NCBI GenBank assembly: GCA_038205395.1
Contig: JBBRBX010000057.1
Coordinates: 1-35,456 of the forward strand
Reading direction: 5' to 3'
Source: Fredericiella sp038205395
GTDB lineage: Bacteria > Chloroflexota > Anaerolineae > Caldilineales > Caldilineaceae
Length of the DNA: 35,456 nucleotides
Positions 17,201 to 25,700 of this stretch are shown in pieces. Position numbers and translations under genes: made by a program. Below the pieces are notes generated by a model. It was not told the origin of the DNA. It did not search any database and was given only the letters and a program-made list of their open reading frames with translations. Each line of letters starts with the position of its first letter. The stretch's first letter is position 1.

Positions 17201-17884
17201 CGCAGCATAGCGACCTTCAGGATCGCTGCGTAGTACGCCTTGGCTTAAACCGGCCGACAGGGGCGTGTAGCCGCTCTGCGGGTCACGCAGGGCAGCGACA
17301 TCTCCGCTGAGCAACTGCCCCTGCACCTGGCTGCCACCCGCCGCATTGCGCCAGAAAAGCATAGGCAGCGGCACACCGGCGGGTGTGCGCGGCGTAACCA
17401 AAGCGGCCCACGGTTCGGCAGAGAGTTCAAAATAGCTCACAGGCACAAACGACATACCTGACTCTTGCGCCAAGGCTTCCACCAAGGCAGCGGCGCGGTC
17501 AGGGCTAAAGTCAAGCAAAGAGAGGGTATTCAACCCTTCGAGCGCATCGGCGAGATAACGCTGCGCCCATTCGGCTTCGGTGGCCGGCGTGGCGGTGGCT
17601 GTAGCCGTCGCCGTGGGCGTAAAGGTGGGAGCGCGCGTGTTGGTTGCCGTCGCCGTGGCTGTCTCAGTGGCCGTGGGGATAAGTTGGGCAAGACGCTGCG
17701 CTTGGGCCGTGGCTGCCGCCGCTTGCGCCTGCGCAAGACCACGCGACATGCCGAGTTGATAGCCTACAATGCCGACAAAAAACAGAAGCAGCACAGCAAC
17801 AAAAGTTGCTGCCAGCATGGACAGGCGGCGCCTGTCTCTACGCGAGAGGTTTTGCAGTCGGTCGTTCAATTCTTGCCAGTTCAC
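14225..17884 (-). CDS. Giant Thr/Pro-rich membrane-anchored surface protein with SH3-like domain
   Basis: A 1,219-residue protein of unknown function. A short basic cytoplasmic start is followed by one membrane helix (AATFVAVLLLFFVGIVGYQL, about 25-45), so the bulk lies outside. A Thr/Ala/Pro spacer spans about 65-105. Next comes a folded part with an NTF2-like-looking stretch (about 345-440; TTLATFFDLLQQGDANRAQE). A second, longer Thr/Pro spacer spans about 520-580. A bacterial SH3-like domain follows (about 585-660; GRLRGGPSTDYIVVAALENG, then DWLLVRAA and GWVSTQLV), a cell-wall or polymer-binding fold. The last 400 residues are strand-rich with propeller-like blades (GLWWIETPQ, LSRLAYFVYD). 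Start is GTG 17884. It is the second gene of three on this strand, 28 bases after the first. Confidence 0.65.
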   Translation of the reverse strand: MNWQELNDRLQNLSRRDRRRLSMLAATFVAVLLLFFVGIVGYQLGMSRGLAQAQAAAATAQAQRLAQLIPTATETATATATNTRAPTFTPTATATATATPATEAEWAQRYLADALEGLNTLSLLDFSPDRAAALVEALAQESGMSFVPVSYFELSAEPWAALVTPRTPAGVPLPMLFWRNAAGGSQVQGQLLSGDVAALRDPQSGYTPLSAGLSQGVLRSDPEGRYAALMIEQPAAGANLAAYLWSQAQPGGAFSLIWHSSDEAGWSFPAAESHVTLREGERFLPDIQIEGPLPVDSQLRSQANVPSVFIEQPPFAGIRFTVRWQPALASDADAAAPAVLTGYRLAATELAATPLTTLATFFDLLQQGDANRAQELVTRLDLLSEAARLNMVAPGDWMAAYVNDQDREISDETTSLRIRFFDNADRNRTYEALFEQAEEGGPYKISELTAVVLASSAGLVTPAPPRPTPTPTTTRTPLPDAPPGAAPDAVQVTTQTLGLGSDFTLTVPLSDTLGEGDNLNPTLEPTPTATASFTPTPTDTPTETATATATPLPTDTPTPTPLPTETPTPTPTEKPLPIPAIAPDAVAPATGYLLLSETGRLRGGPSTDYIVVAALENGTLVDIFGVTEAQDWLLVRAATVEDGRSDVLGWVSTQLVVLYDDLGLVPRYRADGISVDAPPDALSEQAEGQASEDGQVALPAVTDTPTPLVTPVLSRPSAQQLPAASVPGPAAEELIVAVAGSAIPADPLQPIPMTLPDGAAVQVRVQNAVVEIWGGVFNDPQAGWALAPASLLWPGTRVYLQAAPAAEEGTLDASRIRIIGEPSAERVKVVESQEVQGAVNEGSAVALLGSRQTPGIYLLGLDGRAQQLWQYENSANWLSGDPDAGFLLREPPARGGLATFTWLRNDGAGLQIFAQPFHSLQGVAGDAYGGLWWIETPQATLDQWQLWHYDPATAAIVLRIQATSDLFRVGSEPSSLRTPLLLAVQPVIPGDVSNVVLFVDTYDPVRQQPYTGFYRLTVQTDAAGVAQVSDGPLLLLEDGQYRGPLVVSPDLSRLAYFVYDAAIPSLTSGVVKPVNTLNLLTLSGRGASILRTVYTSESRFEFLAPALAWQSADQLLLARSRFGAGGTNTLDSFGIVQVQLPPPGAAPNEAITSSAYLLPHQQSLLDFAACREGGALLLTRAGDGSQVLARWQGQGQSFPLFGLPAQLDRTLLCWRAGAK
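16140..16320 (-). repeat. Thr/Pro-coding low-complexity tract 2
   Basis: A degenerate array of ACN/CCN codons on the minus strand encodes about 60 residues of PTPTETPTPTPT-type spacer between two domains of the giant protein. The repeat is in-frame and imperfect, typical of an extended linker that can change length by slippage. Confidence 0.75.
17575..17690 (-). repeat. Thr/Ala/Pro-coding low-complexity tract 1
   Basis: An imperfect GTGGCN/GTCGCN repeat, as seen on the plus strand, encodes a TATATAT-rich spacer directly outside the membrane helix of the giant protein. Confidence 0.7.
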
Positions 17885-17912
17885 AGAGTGCCTAAGGCAT
17901 ACCTGCTGAAAT

Positions 17913-18719
17913 CTAGTTCTGGACGATCACCGTCACCCGACAAGGATCGGGATAATTGCTGGTCTGGTCGACGACGGTCAATTGAAACGTCCACGGACCA
18001 TTGCTAAAGCCGCGCGTATCCACACTGGCGAGCGCGCCGCCAAAGACTGGGCCGCGTCCGTCTGCCAAATAGGTGAAACCGCTGGTGGCGTTGGCGCCCG
18101 GCGCAAATTCGACTTTGTAAAAGGCAAAGTCGTCATGTGTAGCCGTGCCGACCAGGGTAAAGACGCCGCTGACCGTCGCACCGTTCCCCGGCGACGCGAT
18201 ACTGCTGCGCTCATCACAGACGGGTGCAGCAACGACCGGCGCCGGCGCACTTTCCACAGTGGGGGTGGCGGTGGATTCGGTGGGCGCAGCAGGTGCGGTG
18301 GGCGTAAGCGCTGCCACAGCCGGATCAACGGTGACGGTGACGGTGGGCGGTGGTGGCGACGGCGTAATAGTCGTGGTCGGCGTGGCCGACGGCGTGGCCG
18401 CCAACGGCGTGTTGGTCGGCACAATCTGGAGTGAAAACTCCGCCGGCAGCGCCTCCGCCGGCGTTGGCTGGGCAGCAGACGGTTTGGGCAGCGTACTGCC
18501 CGCAAAATAAGTCGCGCCCATCACCAACAGCAGGAGCACAGCGATAGTAAAGATACCGTTGAGATTACGGACGGCTCGCTCACGCTCCAAGGAAAAGACC
18601 GCCTGACGTCGGTCTGCACGCACCTGCGTCAGACGGTAGAGTTGGTAAAGCGCCACCAATCCGCAGACGAGGTATATGTACGGCGCATATGTGGCTAGAA
18701 GCTGGATTAACACCCCCAT
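17913..18719 (-). CDS. Membrane-anchored Thr/Pro-rich protein with C-terminal Ig-like domain
   Basis: A 268-residue unrecognised protein, first gene of the three-gene minus-strand run. Two membrane helices (YAPYIYLVCGLVALYQLY, about 12-30; GIFTIAVLLLLVMGATYFAG, about 55-75) flank a basic cytoplasmic loop (TQVRADRRQAVFSLERERAV). A Thr/Pro-rich spacer (about 80-165) follows. The C-terminal domain of about 100 residues (SPGNGATVSGVFTLVGTATH, later NGPWTFQLTVVDQT) has the strand pattern of an Ig-like beta sandwich, with cysteines near both ends (PVCDERSS and PDPCRVTV) that may form a disulphide. Layout and composition match the next gene, suggesting that the two work together at the cell surface. 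ATG 18719 is the start; I found no convincing promoter upstream. Confidence 0.65.
   Translation of the reverse strand: MGVLIQLLATYAPYIYLVCGLVALYQLYRLTQVRADRRQAVFSLERERAVRNLNGIFTIAVLLLLVMGATYFAGSTLPKPSAAQPTPAEALPAEFSLQIVPTNTPLAATPSATPTTTITPSPPPPTVTVTVDPAVAALTPTAPAAPTESTATPTVESAPAPVVAAPVCDERSSIASPGNGATVSGVFTLVGTATHDDFAFYKVEFAPGANATSGFTYLADGRGPVFGGALASVDTRGFSNGPWTFQLTVVDQTSNYPDPCRVTVIVQN
18230..18430 (-). repeat. Thr/Pro-coding low-complexity tract in the Ig-domain protein
   Basis: A degenerate run of ACN, CCN and GCN codons on the minus strand encodes the spacer between the second membrane helix and the Ig-like domain (TPTTTITPSPPPPTVTVTV type). Confidence 0.65.
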
Positions 18720-18812
18720 AACGCGTTAGTCTACCGCACAGTAAGGCGTTAAGACAAAGCGAAGCGGGAATGAAGCGAGCAAAACATCCTATTCAGACGC
18801 GTGAGCAAGAGT

Positions 18813-18862
18813 TGCGCGAGATGGCCCCAACAATGGTGATATTGCTGGAGCCATCTTGCGCA
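18813..18862. repeat. Long imperfect hairpin after the substrate-binding-protein gene
   Basis: Arms of 22 bases (18813-18834 and 18841-18862) pair with three mismatches around a six-base loop GGTGAT. In the minus-strand transcript two of the three mismatches become G-U pairs. It starts 12 bases after the minus-strand stop at 18874. No T-run follows on that strand, so it is a poor classical terminator but could protect the 3' end of the mRNA. Confidence 0.6.
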
Positions 18863-18873
18863 CGAGCGTGCCG

Positions 18874-20052
18874 CTACTGCAGCGCGCCTGTATCCTGGAG
18901 CATTTCAAGCGTACCCTGAAGGTCGCTCAGATCGCCTAGGTCAAGCTGCGGTGGGTTGAGTTCAGAGAGCGGCTTCAGCAGCGGATTGACTTTCACGTCA
19001 GCCGTCACCAGTGGATACTCAACCGTCTCGTCGGCAAAATATTGTTGGGCTTCGTCGCCAAGCAGAAACTCGACAAAGCGGAGAGCAAGCTCTTCCTGGT
19101 TGGTCGTGTTGACAACGCCAACACCGGCAACGTTGACCAGAGCGTCAGCGCCACCATCGGGGAAATAGTAGTTGCGGGCGGCAAAGCTCTCGCCCTGCTC
19201 GGCGAGAAAGCGGTAAAGATAGTAATGATTGGCAAGACCGAGCAGAATTTCCCCTTTGCCGACAGCCTCGACGATGGCGACATTGTTGTCATAGGCTTGC
19301 ACATCATTGGCAAGCATATCTTCCAGCCATTGACGTGTAGCATCGTCGCCATTGATGCGGCGCATAGCCGTCACAAACGATTGGAAGCTGGCATTGGTGG
19401 GCGCCCAGCCAACTTTGCCTGCCCACTTGGGGTCGGTCAAACCAAAAGCATCGGATGGCAGATCGCTTTCCTGCAGTTGGTCGGTGTTGTAGACCAGCAC
19501 GCGTGCGCGGCCGCTGGCGCCCACCCACTCACCGTCAGGGCTGCGATAGCGCGCTTCTACCTTATCCAAGATAGCTTCAGGCAGTTTTTCCAATCGCCCC
19601 GCCTGCGCTAAGGCGCCCAGACTGCCGGCGTCTTGGGCAAAAAAGAGATCGGCGGGTGAATTGTTGCCTTCTTCTAGAATCGTGGCGGCCATCTCCGCAG
19701 TGCCGCCATAGCGCACCTCCACGCGCACCCCAGTTTCCTTCTCGAAATCCTCAATCAAAGGCCCAATCAGGTTTTCACTGCGCCCTGAATAGATAACCAA
19801 TTCACCACCTTCTCCCGTCACATCACCGGAAGCATCTGTAGCCGATGCTTCCGAGGTCGCGCCGGCACTTGGCTCGCCCGACTCGGTGACAACCGGCTGC
19901 GGCGTTTCCGATTCACTGGGAATGGCAGCAGGCGCCGGGGCTGTAGCGGCTGGAGCGGCAGGCTGGCAGGCTGCCAGCAGCAGAGCAACCGCCAGTATCA
20001 CGGACAAAAGCAGGCCCAATCCGGCCGGGCGCCATTGATAGACAAAATTCAT
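18874..20052 (-). CDS. ABC transporter substrate-binding lipoprotein, ferric-iron type
   Basis: A 392-residue lipoprotein of the periplasmic-binding-protein family that includes FutA/FbpA/SfuA ferric iron binders. The signal peptide ends in LLLAAC with Cys29, followed by an Ala/Pro/Glu spacer (30-75). The mature domain starts with GELVIYSGRSENLIGPLIED, typical for this group. Further motifs are SPADLFFAQDAGSLGAL, ASGRARVLVYNTD, KVGWAPTNASFQSF and LGLANHYYLYRFLAE; the tyrosines of NHYYLYR are where iron-binding tyrosines lie in relatives. No permease or ATPase gene is adjacent, so it is an orphan. AGGAGGA (minus strand, 20064-20070) precedes the ATG by 11 bases. Iron is the best guess; related domains bind other metals or sulphate-like anions. 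Confidence 0.87.
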   Translation of the reverse strand: MNFVYQWRPAGLGLLLSVILAVALLLAACQPAAPAATAPAPAAIPSESETPQPVVTESGEPSAGATSEASATDASGDVTGEGGELVIYSGRSENLIGPLIEDFEKETGVRVEVRYGGTAEMAATILEEGNNSPADLFFAQDAGSLGALAQAGRLEKLPEAILDKVEARYRSPDGEWVGASGRARVLVYNTDQLQESDLPSDAFGLTDPKWAGKVGWAPTNASFQSFVTAMRRINGDDATRQWLEDMLANDVQAYDNNVAIVEAVGKGEILLGLANHYYLYRFLAEQGESFAARNYYFPDGGADALVNVAGVGVVNTTNQEELALRFVEFLLGDEAQQYFADETVEYPLVTADVKVNPLLKPLSELNPPQLDLGDLSDLQGTLEMLQDTGALQ

Positions 20053-20246
20053 TTTTAACTAGTTCCTCCTATAGTGACATATCGGCTGCCATACGCTATC
20101 TGCAAGTCGCAGAGTCGGCATACCGTACCACAGCCACCCGGTGATTTCAACAGCCTATACACAAAATTGATAACAAAGCCACTCAGGCAGGTATAAAGCT
20201 ATTCGCTAACAAGCTTTGAACTTCCGATTAACCGGCGTTAAACTAT

Positions 20247-20279
20247 TTGCACTACATTTGCACCGTACTTGCGCTACAA
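20247..20279 (+). promoter_or_regulatory. Three 11-base direct repeats before the M20 peptidase gene
   Basis: TTGCACTACAT, TTGCACCGTAC and TTGCGCTACAA follow one another with no gap, period exactly 11, and end 9 bases before the ATG. They overlap a TACAAT (20275-20280), a 5/6 -10 hexamer. About one helical turn per unit puts all TTGC blocks on nearly the same DNA face, as in operator arrays. An inverted TTAAC-N4-GTTAA lies just upstream at 20228-20241. Confidence 0.5.
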
Positions 20280-20288
20280 TAGGACAAT

Positions 20289-21467
20289 ATGAACGCACCG
20301 CACATGCACCCACTTGACCCAGCCGCTACCCTTACTTACCTCAAGGCACAGCAGCAGCACTATTTAGACGATCTGCGCACGCTGGTGGCCATTGAATCGG
20401 GCACTCAGCATAAACCTGGCGTCGATGCCGTTCAAGATTGGCTGCAGACGCGTCTTACAGCTCTCGGCTTTCGCTGTCGGCGCGACCATCAGCCGCTGTT
20501 GGGCGATAACCTGCTCGCCATGCGGCGCGGGCAAGGCGCAAAGCGCATCATGCTGCTTGGCCATGCTGATACAGTCTTCCCTGTAGGTACGGCAGTGGCG
20601 CGCCCCATGTCGATTCACGGCAATAAAATCATGGGGCCAGGCACGTGTGACATGAAAGCCGGACTGCTCACCGGCCTGTATGCCATTGCCGCCCTTGACC
20701 AGGCCGGTTTCCACAGCTATGGCGAAATCAATTTCCTTTGCGTTTCTGACGAAGAAATCCATGATCGTTGTTCAATTCCTTTGATTCGCGAGACGGCACG
20801 CACGGCGGATGCGGCTTTTACACTGGAAGCGGCACGCGCCAACGGCAATATCGTCACGGCGCGCAAAACAGCCGTATGGTGTACGCTGACGGTGCAGGGC
20901 AAGGCGGCCCATGCCGGCGTAGAGCCAGAGAAGGGGCGCAGCGCCATCCTAGCGCTGATTCACCACCTGGTTGCATTGGACAAGCTGAACGGCTCCCGTC
21001 CTGGGGTGACGCTTAATATCGGACGTATTGAGGGGGGAACCCAACCGAACGTTGTGGCGGAACAAGCCACCGCCCAGATCGATCTGCGCGCATGGCGCAA
21101 CGAGGATATTCCCCCTCTGCTCGATGCTATACGCGCGCAGCTGGAGCAGCCAGTCCTGCCCGGCGCCACTGCCGGCCTGACAGTGACGTTGGAAAACGCC
21201 ATGCCAGCCATGGAACGCACCCCGGCGGTGGAACGGCTGGAAGCGCTGGCGCAGCAGATAGCCAACCAACTTGGCTTTACCATCAAAGGCGCCAGCACCG
21301 GTGGTGCATCAGACGCCAGTTTTGTCGCCGCAGAAGGGGTGCCCGTGCTGGATGGTTTGGGGCCGGTGGGTGGGCTGGACCACAGCCCCGATGAGTACAT
21401 CGAGCAAGATAGCATTGCACCGCGCACGGCTCTGCTGGCGCAGTTGATCGCTGCCGTGTGCCAATAG
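20289..21467 (+). CDS. M20-family zinc peptidase, glutamate carboxypeptidase-like
   Basis: A 392-residue cytoplasmic di-zinc amidohydrolase of the M20/ArgE/CPG2 family, which removes acyl or amino-acid groups. Catalytic features: GHADTVFP with His92 and Asp94, GPGTCDMKAG with bridging Asp121, SDEE with base Glu155 and ligand Glu156, FTLEAA with Glu180, and a late His in GLDHSPDEYI. His208 (KAAHAGVEPEKG) begins the dimerisation domain. Length is normal and no signal peptide is present. The match is closer to carboxypeptidase G2-like members than to ArgE, but the substrate is open. It is followed after 58 bases by a CoA-transferase gene, perhaps the same unit. A weak AGGA at 20281-20284 precedes the ATG. 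Confidence 0.9.
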   Translation: MNAPHMHPLDPAATLTYLKAQQQHYLDDLRTLVAIESGTQHKPGVDAVQDWLQTRLTALGFRCRRDHQPLLGDNLLAMRRGQGAKRIMLLGHADTVFPVGTAVARPMSIHGNKIMGPGTCDMKAGLLTGLYAIAALDQAGFHSYGEINFLCVSDEEIHDRCSIPLIRETARTADAAFTLEAARANGNIVTARKTAVWCTLTVQGKAAHAGVEPEKGRSAILALIHHLVALDKLNGSRPGVTLNIGRIEGGTQPNVVAEQATAQIDLRAWRNEDIPPLLDAIRAQLEQPVLPGATAGLTVTLENAMPAMERTPAVERLEALAQQIANQLGFTIKGASTGGASDASFVAAEGVPVLDGLGPVGGLDHSPDEYIEQDSIAPRTALLAQLIAAVCQ

Positions 21468-21512
21468 CCGCATCCGGCACAACGACGGCAGAGCCGGCGA
21501 ACTCAGCCGCAG

Positions 21513-21520
21513 AAAGGAGG
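21513..21520 (+). promoter_or_regulatory. Strong ribosome binding site deciding a GTG start
   Basis: AAAGGAGG lies 5 bases before GTG 21526 and fixes that codon as the start of the CoA-transferase gene. Confidence 0.85.
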
Positions 21521-21525
21521 CCTGC

Positions 21526-22719
21526 GTGAATCCAAATGCACTGGCCGCTGTGCGCGTGCTCGATCTTTCGCGCATACTGGCAGGTCCGTATTGCGCCATG
21601 CTGTTAGGTGACTATGGGGCCGACGTAATCAAGGTTGAAGAGCCGCAGAGCGGCGATGGCACGCGCAGTTGGGGGCCGCCGTGGGTGGGTGATCAAAGCG
21701 CTTATTTTTTGACGGCAAATCGTAACAAGCGTTCAATCACAGTCAATATGAAGAGTGAGGAAGGCCGCGCAATCATCAGACGCCTGGCCGCCGACAGCGA
21801 TGTGCTGATTGAAAACTTTAAGCCCGGCACAATGGCGCAGTGGGGTTTGGACTATGCAGCGCTGGCAGCGGCCAATTTGCGGCTGATCTACTGCTCGCTC
21901 ACCGGCTATGGCCAGGACGGCCCCTATTGTAATCGGCCGGGATATGACTTTGTCATCCAGGCACAAAGCGGCATTATGTCAATAACAGGGCCGGTAGAGG
22001 GCGAACCCTACAAAGTGGGGGTGGCTGTCGCCGACCTTATGGCGGGATTGTTTGCGACGACAGCCATTTTGGCTGCACTGCACGAGCGCGAGCAAAGCGG
22101 CTCCGGCCAGGCCATCGATGTGGCGCTGCTGGATGCGCAGATCGCCGGATTGGCCAATGTCGGACAAAACTATCTGGCGACGGCTGTGACACCCGCTCGC
22201 TATGGCAATGCGCACCCCAGCATCGTACCGTACGAAAGCTTTGCCACCTGCGATGGCGCCATTGCCGTCGCCATCGGTTCTGATCAACAGTATCGCAAAT
22301 TTTGCCGCCAGATTGAGCGGGATGATCTAACTGAAAACGCTGCCTTTCGCACTAATAGCGCCCGCGTGGCCAACCGCACCATCCTGATCCCGCTGCTGCA
22401 AGCCATCTTTGCTACCCGCAGCAGCCAAGAGTGGATTGAACTGCTGCAGGCGATTGACGTACCGGTAGGGTCGATCAACGATGTAGCTGCGGCGCTGGAC
22501 GACATGCAGGTGCGGGCACGCGGAATGGTGCAGCAGGTCGAGCATGCCACGCAGGGGTTGATCGACCTGATCGGGCCTGTGGCCAAATTCTCACGTACGC
22601 CTGCTGCCATCCATCGCGCGCCGCCGCCGCTGGGCTATGATACGGCTGCCGTGCTGAGCGAGCGCTTAGGGTACAGCCAGCCAGAGATCGATCAACTGCG
22701 GGCACAGGGGGTCATTTGA
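21526..22719 (+). CDS. CaiB/BaiF family III CoA-transferase
   Basis: A 397-residue family III CoA-transferase, which moves CoA between carboxylic acids through an aspartyl-CoA intermediate. The N-terminus VRVLDLSRILAGPYCAMLLG and DVIKVEEP with GDGTRSWGPP are hallmark motifs. GRPGYDFVIQAQSG-like sequence (here NRPGYDF) and VAVADLMAGL follow; Asp172 in the latter lines up with the catalytic Asp169 of formyl-CoA transferase. The small domain carries PYESFATCDGAIAVAIGSD. Length is normal. It starts with GTG behind a strong ribosome binding site, and its stop is 20 bases before the ATG of the cyclase gene, so they are probably co-transcribed. Substrates cannot be told; no beta-oxidation genes are nearby. 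Confidence 0.93.
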   Translation: MNPNALAAVRVLDLSRILAGPYCAMLLGDYGADVIKVEEPQSGDGTRSWGPPWVGDQSAYFLTANRNKRSITVNMKSEEGRAIIRRLAADSDVLIENFKPGTMAQWGLDYAALAAANLRLIYCSLTGYGQDGPYCNRPGYDFVIQAQSGIMSITGPVEGEPYKVGVAVADLMAGLFATTAILAALHEREQSGSGQAIDVALLDAQIAGLANVGQNYLATAVTPARYGNAHPSIVPYESFATCDGAIAVAIGSDQQYRKFCRQIERDDLTENAAFRTNSARVANRTILIPLLQAIFATRSSQEWIELLQAIDVPVGSINDVAAALDDMQVRARGMVQQVEHATQGLIDLIGPVAKFSRTPAAIHRAPPPLGYDTAAVLSERLGYSQPEIDQLRAQGVI

Positions 22720-22739
22720 ACGAACGCAACGGGATAAAT

Positions 22740-25700
22740 ATGCAACTGGCGAATGCCTTTATCCCCGAAGATCGGCGACACGCGCTGGCAGATGGGCGCA
22801 GCCTCCCTTTGCGTGCCGAGGGGGCGGCGCTCTTTGCCGACATCTCCGGCTTTACGCCGCTGACGGAGGCGCTGGCGCAGCGGCTTGGCCCGCGCCGCGG
22901 CGCAGAAGTGCTCACGCGCCAGCTCAACATCGTCTATTCGGCCCTGATCAAGGTGGTGGAGCAGTGGCATGGCAGTGTGATTGGCTTTAGCGGCGACGCC
23001 ATTACCTGTTGGTTCGACAACAGCGGCAGCCGTGAGGGTGGCCCGCTTGCAGCGACCGGCTGCGCGCTGGCCATGCAGCACGAGATGGCGGACTTTGCCC
23101 ACTTGACACTGCCGGGGGCGGTGCAGGCCAATCTGGCGCTCAAGACGGCGGTTGTCTCCGGCGCAGTCAGCCGGCTGCAGGTCGGTGAGCCGACCATTCA
23201 ATATATCGATGTATTGGCCGGCGGCGCTCTTGACGCGCTGGCCGACGCCGAAAGCAGCGCGCATCAAGGCGACATTGTGGTGGACAGCGCAACATTGGCC
23301 GCCCTGACCGAACAAAAAGAAATGGAGGCACATGTTCAAGAGTGGCGCACGAGCAGCGCCGGCAGAAGACTGGCCGTACTGGCGCCGGGAGCAGTATGGC
23401 TTCCTACGCCGGCGTCCACCCCAGCGATCGGCAAACAACTGCATCAACCCCTACTGGACAATGCCGTCAGCGCGCACTGGGTGCTGCCCCCGGTCTATGC
23501 CCGGCTGAGCAGCGAAGGCGTCCATTTTCTGGCTGAATTACGCCCGGCCACCGCACTTTTTCTGCAGTTTGGCGGGCTGGACTTTGATGCTGACAAGCAG
23601 GCGGGGGCCTTGCTGGATGCGTTTGTGCGTTGGGTGCAGAAAGTGGTGGATGCACAAGATGGCGCTGTAATCCAATTGACGACCGGCGACAAAGGCAGCT
23701 ATCTCTATGCGGCGTTTGGCGCCCCCATCTCACACGATGAAGACATGCAGCGAGCAGTGGCCGTTGCACTCATACTGCGTAACCCGCCGCCACAGCTCGC
23801 CACCATTCGCGACATTCGCATCGGCATCAGCCAAGGACTGATGCGCGTTGGCCCCTATGGCGGCGACACCCGCCTCACCTATGGTGTCTTAGGGGACGCC
23901 ACCAACCTGGCGGCACGGCTGATGACGCAGGCGGATGTAGGCCAAATCTGTGTCAGTGCGAAGGTGGCCGAACAGGTATCCGCCCAGTTTGATGTGACGC
24001 CGCTAGGATTGCGCAGCTTCAAGGGCAAGGCGGAAGCACAACTTGTCTATGCAGTACTGGGGCCGCGTCTGCAGCCGCTGGAGTTGGAAGGTATGCCCGC
24101 CACGCCCTTAGTCGGCCGCGACCGCGAACTGGCCCAACTGCTGCACCAGGTGGAGGCCATCGCAAAAAGGCAGGAAGTGGGGAGCCAGGAAACGAGTGAA
24201 CAAGGAAGTGTAGTGCAATTGATAGGGGAAGCCGGCGCAGGCAAAAGCCATTTGGCAGCCCAACTGGCACGCCTGGCCGCCGAACGCGGGCTGCGCGTGA
24301 TCTTTGCCGCCTGCCAAAGCACGGCGCAAAACCGCGCTTTCTTTGCAGCCCAACAGTTTGTGCGCACACTTTTAGCGCTGCAGCCGGCTGTGGAAGGCGG
24401 CTCACCCGATGCCAGGCAGGCTCAGGTACGCCACCTGGCCGCACAGTTAGAAATACTGGACCCCAAATGGCTGCTGCGCCTGCCGCTGCTGGGTGATCTC
24501 CTGGGTCTGCCCATCGCAGACAACCCCACCACCGCCGCCTTTGACGCACGTCTGCGCCAGGAAGCGCTGACGACATTGGTAATCGATATCGTGCGCCGGG
24601 CAGCGCAAGAATGTCCGCTGCTGCTGGTCATCGAAGATGCCCATTGGCTGGACGAAGCCTCGCGCGCGCTTGTGCTGGCGCTGGCGCGCAGTGTGGCCGG
24701 CGCGCCCATCTTGCTGCTGCTGGTGCAGCGTCCACTAGGGCCTGAACATACCGAATTGGCGGCGGCGTTGGCGGACCTGCCTGTCCAGCAGCAAATCCTG
24801 CTGGCAGAACTGGATGCAGACGGCACTGCACAGCTTGTGCGCCAACGGCTGGCAAAGCCAATTGAAGGGTTGGGAATCGCTTTGATTCACTCGCTGGCGC
24901 AAGGCAACCCTTTCTTTAGCGAAGAGCTTGTCGATGCTTTGTGCGAAGGCGGGCTGTTGATTCAAGAACAGGATGAATGGCGGCTGTCGCCGGCGCTCAT
25001 CGATGCACTGCGCCGTGCAAACTGCCTGGAGCGGGTGGGAGCGGGCTGGCAGTTGGCCCCCAATGCGCCCTTGGCGGCGATCGACCTCGGTGTGCCGGCT
25101 TCTATTCATGGCCTTGTGCTGTCCCGGCTGGATCGGTTGCCGGAAGAAAATAAGCTAACGCTGAAAGTGGCAAGTGTGATCGGCCGCGTTTTTGAGCTTG
25201 ATCTGCTGGCTGCGGCGCATCCTGGACAGCCGCCAGCCAGTGCGCTGGCCGCCCAGTTCCCAATGCTGCAGACACGTGATTTTGCCCGTCTGGAGACACT
25301 CAAGCCGCGCCCGGTTTACGTCTTCAAACACAACATCACCCAGGAAGTCGTGTACCAGACACTACTGGAGAGCCAGCGGCAAGAACTGCACATCGCAGTC
25401 GCCGAGGCGCTGGAAGAGCGCACGCCGGACGATGTTGAGCGGCTGGCGCACCACTATGTGCAGGCGGACACGACGCTGGCAGCGGTGCGCACCAAGGCAC
25501 TGCACTACATCGACGCTGCCGGCTGGCGCGCCCGCAAAGAACATGCGAACGAGACGGCGCTGGCCTACTTTGACCAGGCATTACAGATGGAACTGCGCCG
25601 CAGTTGGCTGCAAGGAAGGGTCGAGGTGCTGCATATCTTGGGGCGGCGTCTGCATGAAGAAGCGACGTTGCTGGCGCTGGAAGCGTTGGACACGGACAAT

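Noticed and set aside
18770..18916. A 48-codon plus-strand frame with a Cys-x3-Cys-x2-Cys run (CARACRYC) that recalls a radical SAM motif
   Set aside because: It lies across the long hairpin and is antisense to the last codons of the binding-protein gene. It has no proper ribosome binding site and stops soon after the motif. Chance is the simpler reading.
22716..22739. TTG at 22716 as the cyclase start, overlapping the previous stop as TTGA
   Set aside because: The G-rich stretch before it is only three bases away. ATG 22740 has GGGA at five bases. It remains a possible alternative and differs by only eight residues.
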